From positions 248,001-312,000 of the forward strand of contig NZ_JAMCCQ010000003.1 of NCBI RefSeq assembly GCF_023370775.1: DNA of 64,000 bases. Reading direction: 5' to 3'. The first letter of the stretch is position 1. The number at the start of each line of letters is the position of its first letter. The DNA comes from Marivita sp. GX14005. GTDB lineage: Bacteria; Pseudomonadota; Alphaproteobacteria; Rhodobacterales; Rhodobacteraceae. Below are positions 26,894 to 35,576 of this stretch, one piece after another. The position numbers and the translations under genes are program-made. Below the pieces are notes generated by a model. It had not been told where the DNA came from and did not search any database. It was given only the letters and a program-made list of their open reading frames with translations.

Positions 26894-27870
26894 AGGCTCT
26901 GGTCTATGACGGCATCGAAACGCTGGCCTTCCGCGATGTGCCGGCTGCGGTGCCTCGGGATGGCGAACATCTCATCAAGGTAGCCGCCGTGGGCATCTGC
27001 GGCTCGGACATGCACGCCTACCTGGGGCACGACCCACGCCGCCCCGCACCGCTGATCCTCGGCCACGAGGCCGCCGGCACGATCACCGGCGGCGCGCGGG
27101 ACGGCGCGCGCGTGACGGTCAATCCGCTTGTCACCTGCATGGCCTGCCCCGCCTGCAAGGCGGGCCGGGAAAACCTTTGCCCGGAGCGGCAGATCATCTC
27201 CATGCCGCCCCGCGCAGGCGCGTTCGCGCAATATATCGCCATGCCGGAGCGCAACCTCGTCGATGTGCCCGGCGACGTGCCGCTGGAAAAGGCGGCACTG
27301 GCCGAACCGCTCGCCGTCAGCTGGCATGCCGCCCGGCTGGCGCTGGAAGCGCTGCACGGCACGATGGAGCGCCGCGCGCTGGTGATCGGTGGCGGGACCA
27401 TCGGACTTGCCGCCGCGCTGGCGCTTCAGGCGATGGGGCTGGAGGACGTTGTTGTCATCGAGCCGAACGACGCACGCCGCGCGTTTCTCGCAAAGCACTG
27501 CGATCAGGACGCCCGCGAGACGCCGGACGGGCTCTATCCCGTCGTCATCGACGCGGTCGGCTTCGGTGCGACCCGCGCGCTCGCCTCCGCCTCGGTTTGT
27601 CCGGGCGGCGTGATCGCGCATGTCGGACTGGGCGATGACGCGCCCGGCTTCGACATACGCCGCGCGACGCTGCAGGAGATCACCCTGATCGGAACCTATA
27701 CCTACACCGCCCGTGATTTCCGCGACACCGCGCAAGCAATCTTCGATGGCCGGCTCGGGCCGCTGGACTGGACCGAGCAACGTCCGCTATCGGAAGGGGC
27801 GCGGGCCTTCCGCGATCTGCACGCCGGCGCGGTTGCGACGCCGAAGATCGTTCTGGACCCGTGGACCTGA
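26890..27870 (+). CDS. hpsP: Zinc-type alcohol dehydrogenase, HpsP-like (DHPS 2-dehydrogenase)
   Basis: A 326-residue medium-chain dehydrogenase. Catalytic zinc ligands are in GICGSDMHAYLG and ILGHEAAG. The structural-zinc loop with four Cys is CMACPACKAGRENLC. The Rossmann motif is VIGGGTIGLAAAL, and an acidic residue follows at VVIEPND, suggesting NAD. The ATG at 26890 overlaps the HpsO stop. As the partner of the SDR it should oxidise the other DHPS enantiomer at C2. As with HpsO, specificity is inferred from the cluster. Confidence 0.75.
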   Translation: MKALVYDGIETLAFRDVPAAVPRDGEHLIKVAAVGICGSDMHAYLGHDPRRPAPLILGHEAAGTITGGARDGARVTVNPLVTCMACPACKAGRENLCPERQIISMPPRAGAFAQYIAMPERNLVDVPGDVPLEKAALAEPLAVSWHAARLALEALHGTMERRALVIGGGTIGLAAALALQAMGLEDVVVIEPNDARRAFLAKHCDQDARETPDGLYPVVIDAVGFGATRALASASVCPGGVIAHVGLGDDAPGFDIRRATLQEITLIGTYTYTARDFRDTAQAIFDGRLGPLDWTEQRPLSEGARAFRDLHAGAVATPKIVLDPWT

Positions 27871-27894
27871 AACCGACCGATAACGGAGACCACA

Positions 27895-28305
27895 ATGTAC
27901 AAGAAAATCCTCGTTCCGATGGCGCTCGATCACGGCATCTCGCCCAAGACGCTCGAAATTGCCCGCATCCTCGCCGCCGGCAAGGGCGAGATCGTCGCGC
28001 TCCACGTCTATGAAGCGCCGCGCGGATCGGTTGCCGCCTATCTCGACGATGCCACCGTCAACGCCGCAATCGAGCGCGCGAAGGACGAGTTGCGGGACAA
28101 GACTGCGGGACTGGACGGAGTGACGCCCGTGATGGTCACCGGCCACACCTATCGCTCGATCATCGAATATGCCGAAGATCACGATATCGACTGCATCGTC
28201 ATGGGCTCTCACCGCCCTGGCTTCAGCGATTACCTGCTCGGCTCCACCGCCGCCCGTGTCGTGCGCCACGCGCCCTGCGCCGTGCATGTCTACCGCAGCT
28301 CCTGA
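27895..28305 (+). CDS. Universal stress protein (UspA family) in the sulfonate operon
   Basis: A 136-residue single-domain Usp. It starts MYKKILVPMALDHG and ends with the nucleotide-binding pattern MGSHRPGFSDYLLGSTAARV, which retains the G-x2-G-x9-G(S/T) type loop, so ATP binding is likely. Usp genes are often found with TRAP transporters (TeaD with TeaABC is the known example, acting as an ATP-dependent regulator of transport). It is placed between hpsP and the decarboxylase genes with a 24-base upstream gap. Confidence 0.88.
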   Translation: MYKKILVPMALDHGISPKTLEIARILAAGKGEIVALHVYEAPRGSVAAYLDDATVNAAIERAKDELRDKTAGLDGVTPVMVTGHTYRSIIEYAEDHDIDCIVMGSHRPGFSDYLLGSTAARVVRHAPCAVHVYRSS

Positions 28306-28345
28306 GCTGCTTTTCGCCCTCTCTACCAGGAAAGGCCCCTATGCA

Positions 28346-28852
28346 ATGAATATCGACAGGAAGATCACCGAGGATCTCGTCGCCAACGATATCTCCTTCG
28401 TGACCACCGTGCCCTGCAAGCAGCTGGCCGGTGTGATCGAGGAGATCGACCGGCATGACAGCATCTTCCACATCCCCTCCAACAAGGAAGACGAAGGCAT
28501 GGGGCTTTGCGCGGGGGCGTGGATGGGGGGCAAGCGCCCGGCCATCATCATGCAGAACACCGCCATCGGGGTCACGATCAACACGCTGGCCACGCTGACG
28601 CAGTTCTACCGCATGCCGCTACCGATGCTGATTTCCTATCGCGGCGAGCTGCGCGAGCCCGTGGCCTGCCAGGTGGAGATGGCGGTGCATACCAAGGCGC
28701 TGCTGAACCAGCTGCATATCCCGACCTATCATTTCCACCGCCAGTCGGATGTCGAGGAGTTCGACATGATCCTGAAATACACCTTCATGTGCAACAAACC
28801 CGTGGCGATCCTCACCGACGCCAATTTCTGGGGAGGCTATGGCGACCAATGA
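28346..28852 (+). CDS. comD: Sulfopyruvate decarboxylase alpha subunit
   Basis: A 168-residue protein covering the N-terminal (PYR) half of a ThDP decarboxylase, with the conserved FVTTVPCKQL, Glu-containing NKEDEGMGLCAGAW, and MQNTAIGVTINTL. Subunits split in this way characterise ComDE, which converts sulfopyruvate to sulfoacetaldehyde and CO2. The start at 28346 gives the usual length; upstream codons in the same frame overlap the Usp gene. It overlaps the beta gene by four bases. Phosphonopyruvate decarboxylase is the main alternative, but the sulfonate genes upstream argue against it. Confidence 0.87.
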   Translation: MNIDRKITEDLVANDISFVTTVPCKQLAGVIEEIDRHDSIFHIPSNKEDEGMGLCAGAWMGGKRPAIIMQNTAIGVTINTLATLTQFYRMPLPMLISYRGELREPVACQVEMAVHTKALLNQLHIPTYHFHRQSDVEEFDMILKYTFMCNKPVAILTDANFWGGYGDQ

Positions 28853-29403
28853 TCCGTTCTGAAATTCTCAAGGAAATCGCCCCGATCCTGCGCGACCGGC
28901 TCGTTGTCTGCAATATCGGCATCCCGAGCCAGGAACTCCACGCCATCGACGATCAGCCGACCAATTTCTACATGCTGGGCACGATGGGGCTGGCCTCGTC
29001 GATCGGGCTGGGGCTGGCGCTGGCGCAGGACAAGACGGTCATCGTGATCGACGGCGACGGCTCGGTGCTGACCAATCTCGGCACGCTGCCCACCATCGGC
29101 AACAACGCGCCCGGCAATTACATCCTGATGATCATCGACAACGGCTCCTACGGCTCCACCGGCGATCAGCCGACCTATACGGGGCGCAAGACCGACCTGG
29201 CCGGCATGGCCCGTGCCGCCGGCTGCGACACTGTCGTCGAAGTGCAGGATGTGGATACCGGCGAGGCGCTGCAAGCGGCCATCGACAGCGGCAAACCGAC
29301 AGTCATGGTCGTAAAATGCGACAGCGGCAATGCCAAGATGCCGGTCATCACCATGGATCCGGTCGTCATCAAGGATCGCTTCATGAAAGCGGTCGCAAGC
29401 TGA
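28849..29403 (+). CDS. comE: Sulfopyruvate decarboxylase beta subunit
   Basis: A 184-residue C-terminal (PP) half of the same ThDP decarboxylase. The diphosphate-binding motif runs from GDGSVLTNLG at about 67-76 to the closing Asn in IDNGSYGSTG. MGLASSIGLGLALAQ is the family block before it. With ComD it forms the active site at the subunit interface. The product, sulfoacetaldehyde, normally goes to Xsc, which is not in this window. The next gene starts one base after the stop. Confidence 0.88.
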   Translation: MIRSEILKEIAPILRDRLVVCNIGIPSQELHAIDDQPTNFYMLGTMGLASSIGLGLALAQDKTVIVIDGDGSVLTNLGTLPTIGNNAPGNYILMIIDNGSYGSTGDQPTYTGRKTDLAGMARAAGCDTVVEVQDVDTGEALQAAIDSGKPTVMVVKCDSGNAKMPVITMDPVVIKDRFMKAVAS

Positions 29404-29404
29404 C

Positions 29405-30514
29405 ATGAGCGCCGCCGCGCATATCCATTCGGCCGGGGATGCGCGGCGACTGGCAAAGAAACGACTGCCCTGGATGGTGTTCGATTACATCGACGGCGCG
29501 GCCGGTGACGAAAGCGGCGCCGCGCGCCACCGCGCCGCGATGGATGCCGTCACGCTGGAGCCGCGCATCCTGCGCGATGTGTCCCAGCGTGACCTGTCGG
29601 CACGCATCTTCGGTCAGACCGCAGACCGCCCCTTCGGCATCGCGCCGATGGGCATGTGCAACCTCGCCGCCCCCGGCGCCGATCTGATGCTGGCGCGGCT
29701 GGCAGCGAAATACAGTGTGCCGCATGGCGTCTCCACCGTCGCCTCGACTCCGCTCGAACGGATCATCGAGGTGGCCGAGGGTCACGCCTGGTTCCAGCTC
29801 TATTTCAGCGGCGACGGCACCGGCACGTTCAAGCTGGTGGAGCGCGCGCACGCGGCGGGATATCAAACGCTTGTCCTCACCGTCGATGTGCCGGAGGTCG
29901 GCCGCCGCCCGCGCGAATTGCGCCACGGTTTCAAGATGCCCTTCCGCATCGGTCCGCGCCAGTTCCTCGATTTTGCACTTCACCCGCGCTGGTCGCTGAC
30001 CTCGCTTGTCGCGGGCAAGCCGCAAATGGCCAACTTCCAGATGGACGGGTTCACCTTCGATCGCACCGAAAGCCGTGCCCGCGCCACTTGGGACACGCTG
30101 GCGCGCCTGCGCGAGGCTTGGCCCGGCAAGCTGGTGGTCAAGGGCGTGCTGAACCCCGAGGATGCCGCCGCGCTGCGATCCGCCGGCGTCGATGCGATCC
30201 AGGTCTCCAGCCACGGCGCGCGGCAACTGCAAAGCGCGCCCGCCCCGATCACCGCCCTGCCCCGCATCCGCGCCGCCGTCGGCCCCGATTTCCCGCTCTT
30301 TTACGACAGCGGGCTGCGCTCCGGTGAAGACGTGCTGAAAGCCTTGTGCCAGGGTGCCGATTTCGCCTTCTTCGGCCGCATCCTGCAATTTGCCATCGCA
30401 GCCGCAGGTGAGCCCGGCCTGCACCGCATGTGGGATATCCTGACCGAGGAGCTATCGAGCGCGATGGCCCAAACAGGCATTACGCAGATCGGCCGTTCGG
30501 TCGCGGATCCGTGA
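29405..30514 (+). CDS. FMN-dependent 2-hydroxyacid dehydrogenase, candidate sulfolactate dehydrogenase
   Basis: A 369-residue member of the lactate dehydrogenase (LldD)/glycolate oxidase FMN family. Catalytic residues are all present: Tyr28 (FDYIDG), Tyr133 (QLYFS), Lys246 (VVKGV), His270 and Arg273 (SSHGARQL). The FMN phosphate loop is YDSGLRSGEDV. The usual NHGGRQLD is changed to SHGARQLQ. It starts one base after comE, whose substrate is sulfopyruvate. The simplest role is oxidation of sulfolactate to sulfopyruvate, replacing the enzymes usually assigned to this step. That substrate is inferred only from position; lactate or glycolate is possible. Confidence 0.82.
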   Translation: MSAAAHIHSAGDARRLAKKRLPWMVFDYIDGAAGDESGAARHRAAMDAVTLEPRILRDVSQRDLSARIFGQTADRPFGIAPMGMCNLAAPGADLMLARLAAKYSVPHGVSTVASTPLERIIEVAEGHAWFQLYFSGDGTGTFKLVERAHAAGYQTLVLTVDVPEVGRRPRELRHGFKMPFRIGPRQFLDFALHPRWSLTSLVAGKPQMANFQMDGFTFDRTESRARATWDTLARLREAWPGKLVVKGVLNPEDAAALRSAGVDAIQVSSHGARQLQSAPAPITALPRIRAAVGPDFPLFYDSGLRSGEDVLKALCQGADFAFFGRILQFAIAAAGEPGLHRMWDILTEELSSAMAQTGITQIGRSVADP

Positions 30515-30577
30515 CGGAACGGATCGACGCGCGCCGCCGTTCCCTCGCTGAACACCACGTAGCGAATGGAGAGCATC

Positions 30578-31342
30578 ATGGCACGTTTGCAAGGCAAGAA
30601 AGCCGTCATCACCGGCGGCGCGGGAGAGATCGGAACCGAAACCGCGCGTCTTTTCCTGCGCGAGGGCGCGCAAGTGGCGCTGGTCGATATGGATCAGGGT
30701 GCGCTCGATAAGGCCGCGAGTTCATTGCGGGGCGACGGCGAGGTTGTCACGATCACAGCCGATGTCACGAAGGAAGAGGATGTCAAAAAATATGTCGCCA
30801 AGGCGAAGGACACGCTCGGCGGGATCGACATTTTCTTCAACAATGCCGGGATCGAAGGCAAGGTCGCACCGCTCGTCGAACAATCGGTCGAGAATTTCGA
30901 CAAGGTGATGGCGGTCAACGCGCGCGGCATATTTTTGGGCCTGAAACATGTGATGAAGGCGATGGCCGATACGGGCGGCAGCATCGTCAATACGTCGTCG
31001 GTGGCCGGACTCATGGGGTCTCCGGGTCTGACGCCCTATGTCACTTCCAAACACGCCGTCATCGGCCTGACGCGCAACGCCGCTGCCGAGGGGGCGAAGC
31101 AGAAGATCCGTGTCAATTCGGTGCATCCCGCGCCGGTGGACAGCCGCATGATGCGCTCCATCGAGGAAGGGGCAAATCCGGGCAAGGCGGACGAGGCGAA
31201 AGATCAGTTCGAAAGCCAGATTCCGCTCGGACGCTACGCGCAGTCGGAGGATGTTGCCAAACTGGTTCTGTTTCTCGTTTCTGACGACGCCAGCTACATC
31301 ACCGGCGCGCAATATACCGTCGATGGCGGTATGACGAGCTAG
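30578..31342 (+). CDS. SDR family oxidoreductase, last gene of the sulfonate operon
   Basis: A 254-residue classical SDR with TGGAGEIGTETA at 12-23, FNNAGIEG, a Ser in NTSSVAG, YVTSKHAVIG with the Tyr-x3-Lys pair, and a C-terminal ITGAQYTVDGG. The ATG at 30578 is preferred over one at 30566 because GGAGAG then lies at a proper distance. It follows the FMN enzyme on the same strand and is followed by a stem-loop. Substrate unknown; a hydroxy-sulfonate is possible from context. Confidence 0.82.
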   Translation: MARLQGKKAVITGGAGEIGTETARLFLREGAQVALVDMDQGALDKAASSLRGDGEVVTITADVTKEEDVKKYVAKAKDTLGGIDIFFNNAGIEGKVAPLVEQSVENFDKVMAVNARGIFLGLKHVMKAMADTGGSIVNTSSVAGLMGSPGLTPYVTSKHAVIGLTRNAAAEGAKQKIRVNSVHPAPVDSRMMRSIEEGANPGKADEAKDQFESQIPLGRYAQSEDVAKLVLFLVSDDASYITGAQYTVDGGMTS

Positions 31343-31351
31343 GCACCCCGG

Positions 31352-31370
31352 CGCGCCCCTGGCGGGCGCG
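31352..31370. terminator. Stem-loop between the convergent SDR and ligD genes
   Basis: CGCGCCC (31352-31358) pairs with GGGCGCG (31364-31370) around a five-base loop, filling the 28-base gap between two convergent stops. It has no T-run. It could stop transcription from either side. Confidence 0.5.
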
Positions 31371-33818
31371 TCATCCGTTCCGGCTCCATTTCTCAAGCCG
31401 CGCGACGGTGTCCTGCGTCAGCGATTGCAGATCGTCCATCGCGTCCAGATAGGGGCACGGCTCTTCCAGCCGCTCCCGCATCGCGCCCATGCTGAACACG
31501 TTCGGCGCTTTCAGCCGCTCCAGTTCATCCCACGTCACCGGCACCGCAACCGGCGCGCCGGTTCGGGCGCGCAGGCTGTAGGGCGCCACTGCCGTCTGCC
31601 CGCGCTCATTGCGCAGCCAGTCGACGAAGATGCGCCCCTCGCGCTTGGCCTTCGACATCGTGGCGACATAGCGCTTCGGCGCCGCCGCCGCCATCACATG
31701 CGCGAGCGTCTTGGCGAAACCCTTGACGAAATCCCAGTCGTGACTGCGCCGCAGATGCAGGCAGACATGCACACCCTTGCCGCCCGTCACCATCGGCACC
31801 GAGGCAAGCCCGAGATCGGCGAGCGCATCGCGCATTTCCACCGCCGCGCCGCGCACCTCCGGCCAGCCGAGCCCTTCATCGGGATCGAGATCGAAGACCA
31901 ACCGGTCGGGCCGCTCCAGCCGGTCCACCTTCGCGCCCCAGATATGGAATTCAATCGTGCCCATCTGCGCCGCCGCGACCAAAGCTTCGGTGCGGGTGGC
32001 ATAGAGGTAATCTGCGGTCTTGCCGTCCTTCTCCTCGATCGCGACCCGTTGCAGCGCGTCCGGCCATCCCTTGCCGGCGTGTTTCTGGAAAAAGCAATCG
32101 CCCGCGATCCCGTCCGGGCAGCGAAGCAGCGACAAGGGCCTGCGTCCCGCGATCTCGATCATGCGTTCGCCAACGCGGTCGTAATGGCAGGCTACGTCGC
32201 GTTTCGTGCAGCCCGCTTCGGGAAAAACCTCGCGATCGGGGCTTGAAATACGGACACCCGAGATATCGCTGTCTCCCTTGGGGCGTTCCATGCTGACCTC
32301 CCGCGCGGCCTTGTCCTCGCGCAGGCCCAGATAGCTGCCATGCCTGATATGCCCGTCGGCGGTAAATTCGGTGAAATCGACCTCAGCCACCAGTTCGGGG
32401 CGCAGCCATGTCGCATGTTTCGCCACGTCTTTTGGCACATCGTCGAAGGGCGGCGTCTTGCGCGGCGTGAAGGCTGCGGCCAGCGTCTCGAATGCCTCCG
32501 CATCGAACCCGGTGCCGACCCGCCCGCGATAGCGCAGCGTTTCGTCTTCCCATGTTCCGAGCAGCAGCGAGGCAAACGGCCGGTCCTTGTCCGACGGGGA
32601 ATAGCCGCCGATCACGAATTCCTGCCGCCGCGTGCATTTGACCTTGCGCCAGTTCCTCGTGCGCTTGCCGCGATAGGGCGCATCGATCCGTTTGGAGATG
32701 ATCCCCTCCGCGCCGGCCTCGCACGCCTTGGCAAACACCTCCGGCCCATGCCCCTCGACATGCTCGCTCATTCGCAAAGGGCCGTCCTTGGGCACGCCCG
32801 ACAGGAGCCGCGCCAGCCGTTCCCGGCGGTCCATCTGCGGCGCGCCGGTCAGGTCCTCACCGTCGAGCGACAGCAGATCGAAAGCGAAGAACACCAGCGG
32901 ATCGCCCTCCGACAAAGCCTTTTGCAGCGAGGAGAACGCCGAGCCGGACACCTTGCGCGCCATCACCTCGCCATCGATCAGCGCCGCATCGCAAGGCAGC
33001 GGATCGAACGCATGTTCCAAAGCAGCGAAACGGTCCGACCAGTCCTTGCCCGACCGCGTATAGAGCCGCGTGCCGCCCTTGCCCAAGGCGGCAAGGCAGC
33101 GATAGCCGTCGAATTTCGTCTCGTGGATCCAGTCCTCGCCTTCGGGCGCTTCATCAACCAGCGTCGCAAGCTGAGGCTTTTGAAATTTCGGCAAGGCTTT
33201 GCCGCGCTCAGGGGCGGCGTCCGCAATATCGCTCACCTCCTTTTCATCAGCAATATCAGACATTTCACGCCCGGTCTTCACAGACCGGTCGAACCCGCCG
33301 GTCAACGCGTCGGGATCGTCCTGCGCGTAGTCATCCCGCTCCTTGATAAGCAGCCAGTTCTCGCGCTTCTCGCCGCCGCGCATCCGAACCATCGCCCAGC
33401 CGCCGCGCATCCGCTCGCCCTGCAACGTCAGCTTCAACTTGCCCTTTTCCAGCCCTTCCGCCACGTCGCCTTGCGGCTCCCAAGTGCCGCGATCCCAAAG
33501 CATGACGGTGCCGCCGCCATATTGGCCCTTTGGGATGGTGCCCTCGAAACTGCCGTAATCGAGCGGGTGTTCCTCCGTCCGCACGGCCAAGCGCTTCTCG
33601 CCCGGATCGGGGCTCGGCCCTTTCGTCACCGCCCAGCTGAGCAGCACGCCGTCCCATTCCAGCCGGAAGTCGTAATGCAGCCGCGTGGCCGCGTGTTTCT
33701 GCACCACGAAGGCCAGCCCGTCCTTTCGCAGCTTGCCCGGCTTACCGGCGGGTTCGCCTGTCTGGTTGAAATCGCGCTTGGCGTTATAAGCGGCCAGCCT
33801 GTCGGGGGTCTTCGCCAT
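31371..33818 (-). CDS. ligD: DNA ligase D, multifunctional NHEJ protein
   Basis: An 815-residue protein with the domain order phosphoesterase, ligase, polymerase. The phosphoesterase domain (about 1-165) has HAATRLHYDFRLEW with His42, His48 and Asp50. The ligase domain (about 215-510) has adenylated Lys235 in ETKFDGYR. The primase-polymerase domain (about 530-815) includes LVFDLDPDEG with the metal-binding Asp pair. It begins directly after ku and should act with it to repair double-strand breaks by end joining when no sister copy is available. Confidence 0.96.
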   Translation of the reverse strand: MAKTPDRLAAYNAKRDFNQTGEPAGKPGKLRKDGLAFVVQKHAATRLHYDFRLEWDGVLLSWAVTKGPSPDPGEKRLAVRTEEHPLDYGSFEGTIPKGQYGGGTVMLWDRGTWEPQGDVAEGLEKGKLKLTLQGERMRGGWAMVRMRGGEKRENWLLIKERDDYAQDDPDALTGGFDRSVKTGREMSDIADEKEVSDIADAAPERGKALPKFQKPQLATLVDEAPEGEDWIHETKFDGYRCLAALGKGGTRLYTRSGKDWSDRFAALEHAFDPLPCDAALIDGEVMARKVSGSAFSSLQKALSEGDPLVFFAFDLLSLDGEDLTGAPQMDRRERLARLLSGVPKDGPLRMSEHVEGHGPEVFAKACEAGAEGIISKRIDAPYRGKRTRNWRKVKCTRRQEFVIGGYSPSDKDRPFASLLLGTWEDETLRYRGRVGTGFDAEAFETLAAAFTPRKTPPFDDVPKDVAKHATWLRPELVAEVDFTEFTADGHIRHGSYLGLREDKAAREVSMERPKGDSDISGVRISSPDREVFPEAGCTKRDVACHYDRVGERMIEIAGRRPLSLLRCPDGIAGDCFFQKHAGKGWPDALQRVAIEEKDGKTADYLYATRTEALVAAAQMGTIEFHIWGAKVDRLERPDRLVFDLDPDEGLGWPEVRGAAVEMRDALADLGLASVPMVTGGKGVHVCLHLRRSHDWDFVKGFAKTLAHVMAAAAPKRYVATMSKAKREGRIFVDWLRNERGQTAVAPYSLRARTGAPVAVPVTWDELERLKAPNVFSMGAMRERLEEPCPYLDAMDDLQSLTQDTVARLEKWSRNG

Positions 33819-34652
33819 CTAGCTTGCCTTCTTCTTCGCGCGCCCACCCTTTTTCTTGCCACTGTCGGCTTTCTTCAGGCTCTCCTTCAGCGCCGCCATC
33901 AGGTCGACGACATTCTCGCCCTCGGCGGCCTTTTCGCCCTTGGCGGTGGTGCGCGGGGTTTTCTTGTCCTTGCGCTTGGCTTCGATCAGATCGCGCAGGG
34001 CGGCCTCATAGCTGTCGGTGAAAGCCGACGCATCGAAGGGCGCGGTCTTGCGGTCGATCAGGGAGGTGGCGACCTCCAGAAGATCGTCATCAGCCTCGGC
34101 ATCCTCGATGGCGGAGAACATCGGTTCGGCCTCGCGGATTTCCTCGGCGTAATGCAAAGTCTCCAGCAGCAACCCATCACCGCAGGGACGGATCGCGACA
34201 AGCTGTTCCTTGCCGCGCATCGTGAGTTGCCCGAGCCCGACCTTTTCCGCCTGCCGCAGCGCGTCACGCACAACGCGATAGGCATCCTGCGCCAGCTCAT
34301 CGGTGGGAACGAGGTAATAGGGCCGGTCGAAATAGAGCGGCGGTATCTCGCACACGCCGACGAATTGAACGATTTCGAGCGTTTTCTTCGACTCCAGCTT
34401 GATCTCGTCAATCTCTTGGGGATCGAGAAGGATATACTCGTCGTCCCCGACCTCGTACCCCTTCACGATATCGTCGCGATCCACCGGCCCAACGCCCTGC
34501 ACCGTCTTTTCGTAATGCACCCGTTTGCCGGATGGCTTGTGGATCTGCCGGAACGAGACTTTCGAGCCTGTCTTCGTTGCGGAATAGAGCTCCACCGGGA
34601 TGGAGACCAGAGACAGACGCAATTGCCCCTTCCACGTGGCGCGCGGAGCCAT
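33819..34652 (-). CDS. ku: Ku homodimer protein for non-homologous end joining
   Basis: A 277-residue bacterial Ku. The N-terminus MAPRATWKGQLRLSLVSIPVELY and the core VGVCEIPPLYFDRPYYLVP are family blocks of the ring-forming beta-barrel. The C-terminus is Lys-rich (KKADSGKKKGGRAKKKAS), as in many alphaproteobacterial Kus, where it helps DNA threading and ligase recruitment. Its stop directly abuts the ligD start (TAG then ATG), so the two proteins are co-produced. Confidence 0.96.
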   Translation of the reverse strand: MAPRATWKGQLRLSLVSIPVELYSATKTGSKVSFRQIHKPSGKRVHYEKTVQGVGPVDRDDIVKGYEVGDDEYILLDPQEIDEIKLESKKTLEIVQFVGVCEIPPLYFDRPYYLVPTDELAQDAYRVVRDALRQAEKVGLGQLTMRGKEQLVAIRPCGDGLLLETLHYAEEIREAEPMFSAIEDAEADDDLLEVATSLIDRKTAPFDASAFTDSYEAALRDLIEAKRKDKKTPRTTAKGEKAAEGENVVDLMAALKESLKKADSGKKKGGRAKKKAS

Positions 34653-34655
34653 GCC

Positions 34656-35510
34656 CTACCCTCCGACCAGATCGCCGCCATTGGGATGCAGCACCTGGCC
34701 CGTCATGTAGGACGCGTCCTCGCAAGCCAGAAACAGCATCGCGGGCGCTACCTCGTTCGGCTGGCCGGGCCGGCCCAGCGGCGCGGATTTGCCGAAGTCC
34801 TCGACCTTGTCGGGCGGAAAGCTTGCCGGGATGAGCGGCGTCCAGATCGGCCCCGGCGCCACGCCGTTGACGCGGATGCCGTCCGGCGCCAGCTTGCTCG
34901 ACAATGCGCGCACCATCGACAGGATCGCACCTTTGCTCGACGCATAATCGACCAGCAGATCCTGCCCGCGATACGCCGTCACCGAGGTTGTGCACACGAT
35001 CGACGCGCCGCGTTCCAGATGCGGCAGCGCGGCCTGCACCATGAAGAACTGCCCGCCCAGATTGGTGCGGAACGTATGAAAAAGCTGCTCCTCGGAAATG
35101 TCCGTCACGTCCTCGCGGGCGTGCTGTTCGGCGGCGTTGTTCACCAAAACGTCGAGTTTGCCGAACTTATCGACGGTTTTCGACACAACCTCCTCGCAAA
35201 AGGACTTGTGCCCTAGATCGCCGCTCAGGCAAAGCACCCTCCCGCCTTCCTCGCGGATGGCCTCGGCGGTCGTTTCGGCATCCTCGCCCTCATCCAGGTA
35301 AACGATGATCACATCCGCGCCTTCGCGCGCAAACAACACTGCCGTTGCCCGCCCGATCCCGGAATCGCCCCCGGTGATGATTGCGCTTTTTCCCTTGAGC
35401 CGCCCGGAGCCGGGATAGCGCGGCATGAATTCAGGCGGCGGGTCCATGCGGCTTTCGACCCCCGGCTGGCGGTCCTTGGTTTGCAGCTTGTCCAGATCGT
35501 CTGTCTGCAT
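34656..35510 (-). CDS. SDR oxidoreductase of the general-stress type, upstream of ku
   Basis: A 284-residue SDR with an N-terminal extension (PPPEFMPRYPGSGRLKGKSA) typical of YhxC/YdaD-like general stress dehydrogenases. It has the motif TGGDSGIGRATA, DVLVNNAAEQ, the catalytic YASSKGAI, and the C-terminal SYMTGQVLHPNGG. The ATG at 35510 is behind GGAGACAG. It ends three bases before ku, so it heads an SDR-ku-ligD unit. Substrate unknown. Such SDRs are often induced under stationary or osmotic stress, which fits the neighbours. Confidence 0.87.
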   Translation of the reverse strand: MQTDDLDKLQTKDRQPGVESRMDPPPEFMPRYPGSGRLKGKSAIITGGDSGIGRATAVLFAREGADVIIVYLDEGEDAETTAEAIREEGGRVLCLSGDLGHKSFCEEVVSKTVDKFGKLDVLVNNAAEQHAREDVTDISEEQLFHTFRTNLGGQFFMVQAALPHLERGASIVCTTSVTAYRGQDLLVDYASSKGAILSMVRALSSKLAPDGIRVNGVAPGPIWTPLIPASFPPDKVEDFGKSAPLGRPGQPNEVAPAMLFLACEDASYMTGQVLHPNGGDLVGG

Positions 35511-35576
35511 TGTCTGTCTCCGGCTTTGGACTGTCTCGAAAGGCAAACGCCGGTTGAAGGCGGGGGTTCCGCGCGG

